Below, in pieces: positions 25,801-39,900 of a stretch of 64,000 bases of DNA. The notes under the pieces are model-generated. The model ran no database searches. It was not told the origin of the DNA and saw only the letters and a program-made list of their open reading frames with translations. The stretch lies in NCBI GenBank assembly GCA_036852015.1, contig JAANDG010000329.1, positions 1 through 64,000 on the forward strand, read 5' to 3'. Origin of the DNA: Pelodera strongyloides (lineage: Eukaryota > Nematoda > Chromadorea > Rhabditida > Rhabditidae). The stretch's first letter is position 1; each line of letters starts with the position of its first letter. Made by a program: the position numbers and the translations under genes.

Positions 25801-28800
25801 TTCGAGCAAACTTAATTGCACGAATAATCGAGTGGAGTTCGTGCATCGCCTTCTGCAAAACATAAACAAAGTAAAAGATATTAAACAATTATATGCAAAT
25901 GCCGAAGCTCTAGCATGTGCATGTGTATGCAAGGTGTTCTACCACGACTGAAAAAAAATCCACTAATAGCGCTAATTATTAATAATATATTAATATAAAA
26001 ACACAAACCCATTTATTCTTCTGAATTTGCTGTTTCGCTTCATCAATATCCAGACCAAGTGGTGGTTCCAAGGGGGGCAACTGCAAAACGATATTTGTTA
26101 TGTAATAATGCAATGCACGAATTATAGAAAATCAAAATCAAAACAAGAAGTGAAATAATGTGAATAAAGCAGTGCATCATGCAAATTAACGCGGCTATCC
26201 GGTCATTTCAGCATAGAATGGATTACAATTTTGATGCCCCACAAATGTTACAAAACGACAAACAACATACCATACCATACCATACCCCTCTAACGCCCTT
26301 AGCAGGCCTTAGCTTCCGATAATCACGATAGGACACCAAATACCAACCTTATCCCTTTCCCCGTGGTAGAAGTCCTGTAGGGCTTGATATTCCTGTTCCG
26401 CGTGTTCCTTAGCCTCGGCCGGGGTCTTAGCATGGTTCTAGAATAATATATGGTGATTCACTAACTATTTAGCAATTCACAATAATTGTTCAGTTCATTG
26501 AAGGGTTAAAGTCGTTAAAATTATGTAACGTGTAACCTCAAAGTATTCACATAGAGTTGACAACAATACTCATCATACACACTGTAATATTCTAGTACGT
26601 ATGCCCAGTAGCTTAGTTTGTAATGCACCCATGAAATACACGTTGCCCAACCATTGCACGTCTTTTCACAATCACTATAGTCACCATTCACAAATGCACA
26701 AGTCAACTTGAAACAACAATTAGAACCAACAAGAAAAAATCAATATAAACTACAAACTACAAAAACAATCTCGTCCGCCTACCCTCTTCTGCTGGAATAT
26801 GGGCACCGCGTCTCTCTCCTTCTGTCTCTGTCTCCACCGTTCCTCCGCTTCCTCGTCTGAATTCAGCTCCACTTTCTCTGCGTCCTCATTTTGCTCTTCT
26901 ATCTCTTCCTCCGAATCAGAGAATGTTTTCTTTGTATTCACCTAAAGGGATTGGCAATTAAAAATATCATAAGAAAGCAAATCGCAAATCTTTAATGTGG
27001 TACGACACGTGGTTTGGAAACGTGTATCATGTAATATACACAAATTTCTGTCCTTATTGCCAGAAGGGCATTGAATGTAACTATGCAACAAAATTTCACA
27101 TAATACATGGGAAAGCAGATTCCAATACGCGTTTCAGCAAACCACGTGTCATACCGCTTCAAAGTAAAAGCTTCAAGTTCAGTACCGTTCGCGGTAAGCA
27201 CCAGTTGATTCAGCATGTTTCAAGTTAACCTATGATAATTTCTGAATCTCAATAGGGTAATAAGCACCCACACGAAAACAAACACAAACACAACAAACTA
27301 TCCATCCAAAGCATGGTTAAAGCGAAATACTCTCCGGTTTTAAACACATCGAGTACATCAGGCACCAGGAGTATATTATTCAAATGACCATAAATTAGAA
27401 AAAAAAATCAAGCTAAATTCGAGCAAATTAGCATAAATATGTAAATTCAGTTGTCCACGATGCGTTTCAAAAACCGGCCGATATTTCGCTTTAAGTACTC
27501 AGGATGATCTACACGAGTCAGAAAACACTGTTCAACTCAGCATCACCCTAAACACCAACTTAACATACTACAAAAAACAGCTAGACAAACTTAGCCATAA
27601 ACATTAATAATAAAACTATAAGACCCACCCTAATATTCTTGTGCAGGATCTTCATGGCCGCTTGTTCTTTCGTCACAATTTTCACACTTCTCCGTACTTT
27701 AGTCTTTTCGACTTCGTCCCAAGGTTGTTTCTGCAAAGTCCTTATTTAAGAGACAACAAATACTAAAGTAAAAGTACACTAGGACACATATTATACATAA
27801 TTTCTCCTCGCCATAAATATTGACATCGCAATGACCAATTATAGGGAAACACTACCAATACCTTATTGCAATGCTGATGACAGAAAAGCTGTTCGTAGAC
27901 AAAACATAAACAAAATTTAAATAAGCCGAAACAAACCTCCTCAGGATTGCCCGATCCCGTTATGTTAAACACATCCTTTCGTTTCACAGATAGAATATCT
28001 TCCGTATCCTAAAAAAAATGAAATTTCAAAATCTTCGTCTCCCCACAAAAATAATGTCAATTAACATCAACTTATCAATCACTATCAATAACAATCAGCA
28101 ATTGTCACAAAAACATTCCGTCACATACACAAAAAATGCTTATTATCGGAAACTTGTTTTATAAGTTGTTCAAATAGCCAACTATCTCTACAACGAGTGC
28201 TTGCTTTACAAAACCGAAAAAAAAAGAAAGAAAAACCAACCGCAAACATGGGTTGCAGCTCCCTCGCGGCCACATTCATGCCGCGTTTCGCCAAAAATCG
28301 AACACGGGGCACCAGCAACTAAATTAGAATATGTAATTCATATCAAGGGGAAAGGCCCGACAAGAAATTACTGAGTTACGGGGTAGCGTGTCTGGGGCCC
28401 TGGGGCATAACACCCACTACCCAGTCCGACAAACTTGTCTAACAAAAAACAAAACCCAAGCTCTTACTTTAACTTACAGCTTATACATGCGCTTGATAAG
28501 TTGTAAATTGGTACAATACAAAGAATCTCTTACTAGTTCCTACTATCATACAACAACTCAAACTCACTCTCCTCCCACAAAGGAGCAACAAAAAGGTTAA
28601 GGTTAGACCCAATTGGCACGAAAAGGAGCACGCGTCTAAGAAACCATCTAGATGTTTTCAGAATCAGAAACAAATAACTAATATAAAATAATAAACTAAC
28701 CAATCCCATATGTTCGGCCACTTCTTTCGCATGAATCTTCGACACATCAAAAACGGCCTTATTACTACACGAGTAGATACCGCGCATGTGGCACACAAAC

Positions 28801-31800
28801 GCCTGAAGTATAATAACAATAAACATGTCAAACAAAAAAAACTATAATCAATTTTTAATTAAATATAATCACATGCATAATAGGACGACTGCTTCGCATG
28901 ATTCGGCAGTCTAAAAATCACGCCACGGTTAGTTCGTGAACATTTGTATAACAAAAAAAAAGGAATTAAAAAATAGAAATATCCACATCCAAACCTTTTG
29001 CGCCAGAGTTTTCAGTTCTGGAAATAGAATCAGCGTGGATTGAAGTTTATTCCTGATATCCTTCAGCGATTTGGAGTCAACCCTAAAGTGCTTGCGTAAA
29101 AAAAATCCAAACCAAGTTTAAAGCGAAATGCTAGCCCCTTTGGAAAATTTGCATATGATAAGCAAATCCTATGTATCCTGTGCTAATGTTGTACGATCGT
29201 CCACGGCCATCGTACAAAATTAGCATGGGATACATAGGATTTGCTTATCATATGCAAATTTTCCAAAGAGGCTAGCATTTCTCTTTAAAGTTATGGGTTA
29301 TGGGGGTGATCATTCCCCAATAGTTTATCCGTTTTGCTCCAATAAGAATTGTGCCTATTTGAGCAAATGAGCCACTCTCCATTCTAACTTACTACCTTAA
29401 TAACAACTTACTAACTACCGAGCTACTAGCTGCTTAACAAAACCCCATGAAACATCATAATTTCACAGTAACGTTTCAACTATGTTTCTTCAAAACATTT
29501 CACTAGCAATTATAGATACGTCACTTTTTCAAATTTTCGAGTCGCGTTTTGGCCCGATATTATACACTATTAGAGGGAAGGGAATGCTACACATACCCAT
29601 AGGGACTTATTCCAAACCCAAAGATAACTCATATAACTCGTTCAACATTAACCCATACAACCCAAAATTTCTTCAAAATACTATACTTACTGCATCTTCT
29701 GAATTGGAATCTTCTTTTCCCCCAAACACTTCACCATAGGCGCCTCTTGATGGGGTTCGAGGAATAAAACTCCCTGTCCCTTACGGCCCATACGCGCAGA
29801 TCGACCGACTCTAAACAGAGAAATTGAAATATTATACTTCAAAGGGTAGGCACGTTCCGAGCTTTCAGACTCCCGATCAAAGAAATATTATAATCCTTAT
29901 TGCTAATATAATATTATAATTTCAAAATAATCGAGATCATTAATACTAATGGTAACCAAAAGAAACTATAGACTCCAGCAAAGACTTTGGTTCAGGTATA
30001 CCAATACCAATTTCGCGATTTTTAAAGAAGAAGCTCGCAAAAAAATAATGACGAAGTTTTAAAATGATTAATGATATACGTGTGACAACAACTATTCTCC
30101 TGGTTCGCTCCTACATCATAAAGATGCGCATTGACAAATTGAAACAAACAATTAACGCGAAACGCATTGCGTACACCTGCTTCCTTATGCAGCATATGCA
30201 AATCAAAGATTAGAATAAAAACTAGACCCCACTTTGCATAAATGCATAGGAATACAAGTACTTGAAACGCGTTTCAAAAACCGGCCCGGTATTTCGCTTT
30301 AACTTATTCTATCATGCATCAAATCAAAAGAAATATTATAAAACTCAAAATAATAAATAACCTGTGAATGTAGTTAGACACTCCGTTCGGGCAATCAAAC
30401 TGCACAACCCAATCGATCCACGGGAAATCGAGACCTGCAATTTATAGGTTATTTTATCAATTATAAAATACTCTAAGCTTACACAGGGGACAGGGCCGAC
30501 AGGGGAGGCTAATTTTAACCGAGTACCTTCGAAGCACGAATATACCGTTAGATGTCTAGAATTGTCCATTCACAATAAAATTGAACCGGAAAACAAAAAC
30601 AAAAACAGCTAAAGCAAATACAAGTATACAAGTCTCAGCAAAGGTAAGTAGGGTAAAGTTAAAAATATACATTACCTCTGCTCGCGATATCAGTCGCAAT
30701 CAGCACGGCGTGTTTTTGACTCTCATACTTTTCGACCGCCTAGAATCATTAAATAAATAAACATTAATCAAAACAATAAGCAATGACCAAATAGAGGATA
30801 GAGGTAATCCAATCACTAAATGAACAAAGTGAATTCATCTTAAAGTGTGAAGACGTTCTTTTATTTAAGTAACACAAAGATAAGGACTACAAAGTTTTCT
30901 AAAGAAAACCAAGAATCACAAAAAAAGGTTTACAAATCTAGAAACCTGAAAACGTCTCCATTGCGGCATATCACCAGTAATTCCATATACCGAAATTCCC
31001 GGGATGCATCTCGAAAAGGCGTTGAACAAGAATTCGGCCTTAATTTACGACTTTAACAAATAAAAAGAAATATCCATAAAACATTATAAAGAAAAATGCA
31101 ATGCAACTAGGATCATCTTTCATATAATGCAAAATAGAAGTATCAAGTATATAAATATAACAAAAACGACGGGACATGAAGACCACGGACCACAGCCACA
31201 AACTCTAAGGCCAATTGCGGACGAAAAAATGCGTACGAATCCCCCAATTTTTGCCACTTGTAAGTCCAAAACTTTTAAGTCGTGTGCCCTTCCCCCGATT
31301 TTGGCGAAAATGTTACCTTTCCCTCAAAATACCAGGAAAAATGAGGGTAAAGGGTATATATTGATATATACCAGTATAAAAAACATCCTTACCATTTTGC
31401 ACGTGTTCGTAAAAACCAATATTTTCGCGCGCCGATGACTGACGATAAACGACCACAGAAGATTGATCTACAATGCGAAATAAATCAATTTACAAAAATA
31501 AAAAATATGAAAAAATATGCACTTCCCTTTCTTTTGCGAAGTGTTTTTCATCAAACAAAAGTAACAAAAGTAACTTCCTAGCAAACTTAAAATACTATAA
31601 ACAATATACGCCCAAAAACCTGGTGGACAAGCAACGAGGACAGCAAAAAAATTGATAAGTAATTATATATTAATATACAATATACATTTCAAATGAAAAT
31701 CCCCCGTACCTTTTCATAGTCCTCACAGATCGTATAAAGTTGTGTTAGTTGATCGGGAGTCACGTGTTCGGCTTTTTCATCTACCGAAACGAACACAGGG

Positions 31801-34800
31801 TCCTGAAATAACACCCATGAGTTATAAAAAAAAAGCTTAACGCGATATGGATTTATCATTTTGATGTATAATAAATATTTATATATTTATATGGTACATG
31901 GTTACGAAACAATGAAACTCAGGCAGGGTGAACAACTGAAGTTGTATTGTATGCAAATTTAGAGAATACATACAAGAAAACGAATACCGAGACCTGAACC
32001 AATGAGTTATCAACGAAGTAAACATGAGTATCGAGAGAATAACACAATGTTAATACTCGTTTTATTACACTTGGAAATGGACCTAAGTACTGAAACAGAA
32101 CCCAAAAAGACTTCAGGTTCCATTACAATGGTGAACACTTAGTTATACATAATGACTATAAAGGCAAAAACTCAAAAAGCAAGGAATCACTCGACCAGCT
32201 CTAGGACTAGCTTTCAATTAAACGTTAAATATAACTAGCAAAACAGGAGACTTACAAATAAAAATATAAACATACCCTCGAAATAACTCGCACCAAATCC
32301 TCAACGTTCTTGGTTTGCGTGGCCGAAAACAACATTGTTTGTCGTTCTTTTGGGACAAACGACATAATGTTGTCAAGCTGAAATTGAAAAGTCAAAGCAA
32401 TTTGCAAAAACAAAGATTTCCGCGTTATTCTCGTGATCTTCACTTTATGGTTTACATGTTTTCTCATACAAAAATAGTCATAAAGACAATAACCAGTCGA
32501 AAATCGCTAAAAAGCAAACAACAATGTAATGCGATAGCGATGATAAAAAAAATCTTCTTCAATCCTGCATATCAAGAAAAAACGTAGAATGAACCATAAA
32601 TAAAGAAACAATAGGTTTACGAACTCAAAGCAACTACCCCAAGAGCTTTCTTCTTTGTTCCTACGACTCGTTTCCAACAAACATTTATTATTATTAATAA
32701 TAAATTTACCTGCTCCTTAAATCCATGTTCTAGGATCAAATCAGCTTCATCTATGACCAACATTTGCAGATCATCCACCTGAAATACTTCCGATTAGCAA
32801 GCACAGAAAGTGAAATGTTTCAGCATTACAATTAACTGCAAAAATACAGGCATCATCAATCCTAAGTCTGTCACGTCTGCCGTTCGAAAGAAATGAATAC
32901 GCGCATCTATTTACCCCTCTTTCAATACGTAAGATTTATCACCTAACATCAACACCCAAATTTTAAGATGTCAATAACTATAACATCTTATTATATAAAT
33001 GAGAAGAGTTCACTTTTTTGCTTGAAGCCGCGTGTGAACGCAACAAAGCCCATTCATAAAAATTTGCTCGCAGAAATGGAACATACAAAACCTTTGCCTC
33101 CGGCGGGATTCGAACCCACCACACATCTAACTCTTGCTTTACAGGCGAGCGCTCTACCTGTTGAGCTACGCTGCCTTATAATGCGAAACAAGCGGCCGAA
33201 GGCCGATTCCTCCAGTCGGAGAAGAGCCCGTTAGGGCTCTTCATTCGGCTGGTACTGAATAATTCACCTCCACTTCCACACTAGTTGGATATTCAAAAAT
33301 TGAACACGCCTAATTGACCCACAACAACAACAAACTAATTCTTCTAAACAAAAACAAATTTAAGAAAAAAACGTACGTAAACATTGACGGATTGTTCCAT
33401 ATGTTGCAGCAATCTTCCCGGCGTACACACAATTATATTCATTGTACGCATTCGTTTTTCCTCAAATTCGAACTTGTTTCCTGGAAAAGACACCGCTTAT
33501 TTCTCCAATTACGAGCTTAGGATCGTGAAATCACGATTTGGTTTCCAGTTTCCAAACACGTCCTTCAACACGTGACGCATTATATTTACTTAAAAAAAGA
33601 GTTACAAATCCCTCAATATTCGTTGGTGATATGATATTTTATGATAAAACTCAGACCAACCTCGACCAATCAGCAAGCACACTGAGAAGTCGTGGTACTT
33701 GCCAACCTGAAATAATTGAACTTATTGTTTTCTCAAAAAAAATTTCTCAAAAAAAACTTTAGCACTAAGTTAGTATTAAAGGGAGTACCGTGCCCAACTG
33801 GTGGAGGTGGACTCAATAAAATTTACAATATGTTGGAAAAAAGAGTGTATATTTGTATATACTCAAAAATATTTCAAAAACAAATCAAATTCCCTGCCAA
33901 TCAAACAAAACGGTGAAAAAATCGCGAGTACGTACTTGTGTTAGACAATTGTATGTTTGCAGTGCCAATTCACGTGAAGGGCAGATAATTATCGCTCCGG
34001 TACCGTAATCGGAAGCCCATTGCTTTCTCCAAAGACACTCAAGGATCTGAAACAATTCTGAGTTAGTTTTTTTTTTTAATAATTCAATTCAACTAAATAG
34101 AAAATACATCTTCCCTTTTGCTGACTTACATCCTTTCGCCTCGTACTCGCCTTAGGCGCTGTTGCTGTTGGGTATACTCGTATACTGATGATACAGCGCA
34201 CTTACATATTTCACAGCCCATCAGAGCCCACTGCTTATTTGCCGCTAATTACTAGTTAATAGTTCATATGAGCGAAGGCATGCTTCAGCTTTATGAGGGC
34301 TAATAAATAAACCAACCGGAATAACAAAGGACAACGTCTTTCCACTTCCAGTTTTAGCAGCACCCACAAGGTCCGATCCAGTCAATGTGAAAAGGAGCGA
34401 ATTGCGCTGGATATCAGTCGGTTCGACAAATCTGAATATTTTTTTTCGATTAATAAATAATACAAAATACCAGCATATTTTTACTCTGAAATAAAGGGGC
34501 CTGTGCGAAAGACCGAAGATAAACAAATCAAATAATATTTGAGTAATATGGCACAGACACGACAACGAATGTATTCTTAATTCTAGAGACCAAAAATTAT
34601 AACACCAAGTAGATAACCGTCAGGAAAGGAATGAACATTTATATCGCGAGGTTTCGCCAGGGCCAGGCCCAGGCCAATACTTCACGTAGCACGGTAGCCC
34701 AAGAGGATAAAAGTACGAAAACGAGTCCTCAGTAACCCAGTGTTATTGATAAAGAAAAACTATATAATATTACGTACTCGCATTCGTCCAGACCTCGACG

Positions 34801-35924
34801 TGTCTCCGCCGACAACGGAAAATCGTCAAATGTTTTGAAACTCTCCGGTGCACGCTAAAATATACTATCGTAAACTTAAACCCATATAATCCGATGATGA
34901 AAATTGCATATATTGTTCGTAAAAAAATGCATTTATGGTGAACACACACACGTAGAAATAATCCGTAGGCATCGAACCATTCGCATAAACAGGGGTTTTT
35001 CCACCAGGAACCAGGGATATAGGTTGGTGCGTTGAAACACGCACCAACCACCTCCGGATTGGTTTTGACCATCTCCGAAAGCAATTAGAAATTTATATAT
35101 TTGACAGAAATATGGTGTTTTATTAAAACGGTCTATCATTAAGCCAAAGAAACCGCCTCCATTTACGCATGGAATTTATACCTTGTTTTCCACTATGATT
35201 CGCAGAACTCAAAGTAATAGAATATTAAATAAGACTTACTTCAGGTAGTTCCTGATATTCTCTGGAAAGTGCTTCAACAGTCACATTCTTCTTCATATTA
35301 CTCCACTTCTCGCGCTCATCTATTTTCTCATTCCGACGCTTGTACATGTCCTTAGTTCTAAAAAAATATAATCAATGACTCGCATCAAAACGACGAGTGT
35401 GAAGCAATAATCTTTCTTTCGAAGTAAATTTGCAAAAGGCGAACTAGAACAAACGCAAATAGGTGGTTTCGCCATGCAAATTCTGCACTGTGTACGTAGG
35501 TGGGTAGTATGTAGTATGGCACCTCGCCCCCACTTCATTACGTTAATTATGTATGACTCGATATATGTCATTTGATCAACAAACTACATGATATATGAAG
35601 ATACCTCTGATGTTCCTTGTCATAATGTTCCTCTTCGACCTCTTCATCGCGTTTACCTCGCGGACCACGTGGTTCATCCCCGGCGTCATTCTAATAATAA
35701 TCATAATAAGTGTTATTGAATGTTGAAATTACAACAAATTAAGGAAACCATCATAAGTGCCATGAAAAATTCACGATCAACACTTTCTCCATGGACAAAT
35801 AGGCAATGACAATGAAGCAGCGACTAACCGTTCGTTTACGACCATTCCTTTCCATGTACTCATTTAGACGGTTTTTCTTCTGCACATATCGATAGCAATC
35901 TTTACCATGGTGTTTTGCAACCAT
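22819..35924 (-). CDS. DDX10: DEAD-box RNA helicase DDX10/Dbp4
   Basis: Nucleolar ATP-dependent RNA helicase of the Dbp4 family, needed for snoRNA release during 18S rRNA maturation. Thirty-two exons, 989 residues (human about 875): 35829-35924, 35605-35690, 35240-35357, 34778-34854, 34317-34431, 33936-34046, 33661-33706, 33377-33480, 32710-32778, 32276-32377, 31710-31802, 31393-31467, 30946-31038, 30676-30739, 30362-30434, 29691-29810, 28995-29082, 28701-28802, 28241-28318, 27937-28008, 27629-27730, 26783-26941, 26348-26437, 26009-26080, 25760-25852, 25358-25514, 25011-25162, 24520-24618, 24223-24264, 23905-23967, 23293-23346, 22819-22923. Motifs: Q motif near 127-134, AKTGSGKT 151-158, PSRELA 187-192, TPGR 236-239, DEAD 261-264, SAT 292-294, ATDIASRG 410-417, HRVGRSAR 440-447. 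The segment DVSK...VPRVRFL and the acidic, lysine-rich C-terminus match DDX10. The start is the only ATG after the acceptor at 35930-35932. Confidence 0.95.
26991..27163. mobile_element. MITE family D, DDX10 intron
   Basis: Inverted ends: TTTAATGTGGTACGACACGTGG at the left and CCACGTGTCATACCGCTTCAAAG at the right. The interior includes CCAGAAGGGCATTG. It starts about 47 bp upstream of the acceptor of exon 26783-26941. Confidence 0.8.
27317..27494. mobile_element. MITE family A in a DDX10 intron
   Basis: Ends TT AAAGCGAAATAC and ATATTTCGCTTTAA; the right arm carries CGATGCGTTTCAAAAACCGG. It sits between exons 27629-27730 and 26783-26941. Confidence 0.8.
29116..29289. mobile_element. MITE family B hairpin, DDX10 intron
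   Basis: Same family as 19744-19915, with TTTAAAGCGAAATGCTAG at the left and CTAGCATTTCTCTTTAAA at the right. The end nearest exon 28995-29082 is about 30 bp from its acceptor AG. Confidence 0.9.
30150..30302. mobile_element. Degraded MITE family A in a DDX10 intron
   Basis: The right end (CGTTTCAAAAACCGG then TATTTCGCTTTAA) is intact. The left end is eroded to TTAACGCGAAACGCATTGCG. Confidence 0.55.
33096..33175 (-). pseudogene. tRNA-like segment with A and B boxes, DDX10 intron
   Basis: The minus strand has TAGCTCAACAGG (A box) and GGTTCGAATCC (B box), a D stem GCTC/GAGC, an anticodon loop CTGTAAA with GTA, and a TTTT stop shortly after. Only four of seven acceptor pairs form and the variable loop is long. 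A degenerate tRNA or SINE head is more likely than a working tRNA-Tyr. Confidence 0.5.
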
Positions 35925-35929
35925 GATAA

Positions 35930-35932
35930 CTG
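35930..35932 (-). promoter_or_regulatory. 3' splice acceptor 5 nt before the DDX10 start codon
   Basis: The minus strand reads tttatttcag, five bases, then the DDX10 ATG. The acceptor is consistent with a trans-spliced leader or a short 5' UTR exon. Confidence 0.6.
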
Positions 35933-36987
35933 AAATAAAACAAATATTACGGAAGAAGGCACAACATAACCCATACAGTTTTTAAAGCGGCCGGTCTAAA
36001 CAAAACATGGAAGCCATAGCCAGGTAGCAACACATTATATTAAAATTAAACTTATAAATAAGCATAATAATAAACTGATGATGATTTGAACTGAAGAATT
36101 AGAAAAAAACGAAAATTTTCAGATTAAAAATAGGGGCGGGGCACAACTACTGTGACGAACGCACGGCTACTTTTCGTAAGCTGGAGCTTTCGGTTACGGT
36201 AGCTTCCGTGATGTTTAGATTTGACAGTACACAACCGTCTGTCCATTTGGCGGCCGTGTATTGGAAACTTGAAACAAAAAATGAAGACGTGGTGATCTCC
36301 TTCAAAAGATACAACGCGAAATTATGATGGTAAGGGCGAGTCTCGCAGCGCATATCGCTACTCTTTGCCATACTCTCGCCATGTGATGCGATGCACTGCA
36401 CCCTTTCGCGAACAACTGGCGAAGAGATGGCGTAGTCGCCCCCACTTTATCTGGTTTTGCATTAATTTTCGCATTTCCGCACAGTCATCTCGCCGCTTAC
36501 ATATCGCCGCGCAAATTTTTAGCGCCACTGTTTAGCCGCGAACCACCCGAGTTTTGTCCATCAGCGTCAGAACCACACTGCAAGCTCATACAGTAGTGGC
36601 AAAAAAAATACAACAACCCTTTTGTATGAAGAAAAAGTAAGAAGATACATTTTTAGTGTTTTTGTGATCCAAGGTTCCTTTGCCTCTCATTCACTATTTC
36701 TGCTTGTTGTTCACAAATAACCCATATCATAAATACAATATTCATTTCAACACTTTTATTTCATCATCACACGTAACACTGGGATAGGGAGATATTTGAT
36801 TCACCGGTATGGCCTTTCTATACTGTGGAAATTATCTATGATAGATCAGGACTAGTACATTATACTACGCGGTAGCAACGAAATCTTACGGTATATAAAT
36901 TTATCGATTATCTAATTTCATACTGCGCACTATATCGATTTATTCCTGATATTGATTGTTTTTGATATTTATTGATTGATAATTTCC
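35933..36987. other. PHM-DDX10 intergenic spacer
   Basis: About 1.05 kb. It contains a TTTTAAAGCGG element terminus near 35980 and a GC-richer patch at about 36130-36560 that could be a promoter region, though I recognise no specific element. The PHM polyadenylation signal candidate (AATAAA on the minus strand) lies near 36964-36970. Confidence 0.5.
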
Positions 36988-39900
36988 TTATTTGGGTATA
37001 TGATTAAGTTTGGCCTCGGTTCCCCAGTAGTAGAGTGGTGCGCCGGGCGAAAAACACGTGTTGTCCTTGAGCAACTAAAAAATCAATAAACAAAATCTAA
37101 GTCAATAAGATTTTCCCAATAAATATTACTTCATTCCAAAATACACCACCTCCTATTATTGCCACGCTAGATTTACGCTACAGGTACTACTTTGTCAGGC
37201 AAAGTCTCTAGCAGAAATTGCTTGGTAACTGAACATTTATTGATTAGTGCATCGACAGAAAATATCGATTTATTGATTGATTTGAAATCAAACGAACCTC
37301 TCCCTCGGTCCAGTACATGAGGTAGTAGTTGCACATTTCGTCCTCACCAGTTGGTCCCATAGAGATATAACGGTCCTCGTTGTTGTCCATGATACACCTT
37401 TAAAATGGATAAACTTCACCGTTTTGTTTTGCATATAAGCGCTCTTCCTGTGTAAGATAACTTTATTCAGAATTAAGAGCTCCCTACCAGATCTCTGCAA
37501 TATTTTTTATATATAACCATTTTCTTTTAAATATAATAAGTCACATCGCCGCTATGAATTGGCGAACAACGCCGCGCTGAATTGGCAGACATTTTTTGCC
37601 GCGCCGATACCGTCCACTTTGCCGCGGCGCCGAATTGGCTAACAATACTCACCTCGCGGACACCATATCTCCTTGTCTGATGACCATCGACTTGTTCTTC
37701 ACTTCTTCAAACATTTGTGGCAATTGCGGATCACGACGCCCGATTAGAGTCCAACGGTCATTACCAGTCTTATCCTGAATAAGGCTATACACTGGGGAAA
37801 CTCGGCCGGGGTGCCGCACCTGTACCACACGGAAAAGGAGAGCGGCACCAGGTACGCAGCAGCCACCCTATTCGGGGGCGTAGATCTAGCGACGCACCAC
37901 ACACGCTTTGGCGCCGCTTCTTTCAATTGCCCTTCAACTACCCTACCTCCTCAACAACCCATCCGCTGACGTCGACACCGTGACGATGTGTGTGCGTTCT
38001 GAAGGCAAATGGATGGATCTCGACGTCTTCTTCAATGACACACGCCGTTTCGAAAGATTCTGAAATCGTTTAGTAATCTCCACGGATTAATCAAATTTAC
38101 TGAATAAGGAACAAAGTCAATAATAAAACTAATAAATGTAAGGATAAAGTGAGCGCAATAATAGTGGGAAATAATACACTGGGCGAGTTTCGAACCATCG
38201 TTATATTCAGTGTCAACGCTGTTCAGTGTCAACGCTCTAACCACTTAACTAGTATGTTGATTTTGAGATTATTGCTAAAACAAGGAATTTTTAGAGAGAG
38301 GAAACAGTGAGAGAGACAGTGAGAAAGAGAGAGAGAGGGAGAGAGAGAGGACAGTCACATAGTGAGAGGTGGTAAGCAAAATACGCTAATTGCCCAACTT
38401 ATACTAATTACCTTTCGACAAAGGGGTCAGCTGTCCTCCAGTAACCAAAAGCATAGTTGCGGCTTTCTTTGGCTGAGGCACATCCGTGTGGGTGATCACG
38501 ACAGCGGTTCTGACATGGATTTCAATATAAATCTTTATTTTAAAGCGGTATAACAACCGGTTTTTGAAACGTATGCTGGTCCCAGTATTCCCATATAGTG
38601 TACGCAAATACTGCGCGATTTCTATTCTAATCATATTCATTTGCAGACAACTTATGGAATTGCTGGTGTCCAACATAGCTTTCAAAAACCGGCCGTTATA
38701 TCGCTTTAAATAAAAATCTTTATTTTATCAAACAGATACAATGTAAGTGGTCCCTAGCAAGAGGTCCAACTACCTAATTGAACATTTCATACCAATTATT
38801 GGCACATTATGCGGTGTTCCTTGTACTATATGCATATTTCTGTCACCTTCTGTGCATTTTCCGGCACAAAATGGAATACAATTTCACTGCATACTGCTTT
38901 AAATTATAATTATAAAACTCACGCGTCCTGCTCCTCCTTGTCGTGCATGTAGTGCACCTGCATCACGAGATATTGGATCTTGCTCTCGCCGCCAACCTTG
39001 AAGCCAACACCTAAAAGTTTGTGAAATTCATCATAACTCCACATGGACCTGAGCCTTTAACGATTTAACCTGGTCGATTTTCGTCAATAGTACTTCCCAG
39101 AGACCTATGTGCCTATGTATATTCTATCTAATTAGCATGTTAATTAGCGAACCGTTAGGAAGCTTGAGCTCGGGTGCCTCCTTGGCCCAAGCATACAAAA
39201 TCGAGGGGTTAGATTCGCAGGTGGGCGCACGGGTCATGCCATCAGCTGGAGCGGACATCTCGCCGCAATCCCTGAAACCAATCGATAATCGATAAAGATT
39301 CGATCGATACCTTTAGTTGATCAATAACTGATTACTTATCGATCAATGAGATCAATAAGAAATATTTTTAGACTTATGCAATAATTTTTCTTTGAGGAGA
39401 GTGTAACAAAGGACATCGTAGCAGTTCTGAATGGTTTATGCGACCAGTACACTATGCACTTTGTAGTTTGACCTTAGCCCTTAATTTATAAGTTTAACTA
39501 CTGTAAATGGACGCACCAAACCGGATCGAAGCTTCCCGGATTCTCGCACCCGAACATCAGAATATGATGCGCATTGTGATTGGACACCTCGGGAGCGAAG
39601 CCGGCTGCAAAAAAGTTGTCAGTGTCCAAATGTTCAAATGTGCGGCCACAAACTCGCTCACATTTTGTGAGCCAAAAGTTCGCGAGAGTTGAGCGACAGC
39701 TTTAGTTTCTTAAAATGCGAATACTTTATTTCGCCTAGAAAAAACTCACTGATGTAATGTTCCTCTTGGTTATCGAGTGGGACGAAAGTGCACACATAGG
39801 TCTCTTCCTGCAATGAAATCATTTGTATTATGTATTTCCGTTTTTGCTCGATTTTAATAACTATTTGGATTAAATTGTAAATTGTTTGCATGGCAGACAA

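Noticed and set aside
33096..33175. Functional tRNA-Tyr
   Set aside because: Three acceptor mismatches and an oversized variable loop make a working tRNA unlikely despite intact A and B boxes.
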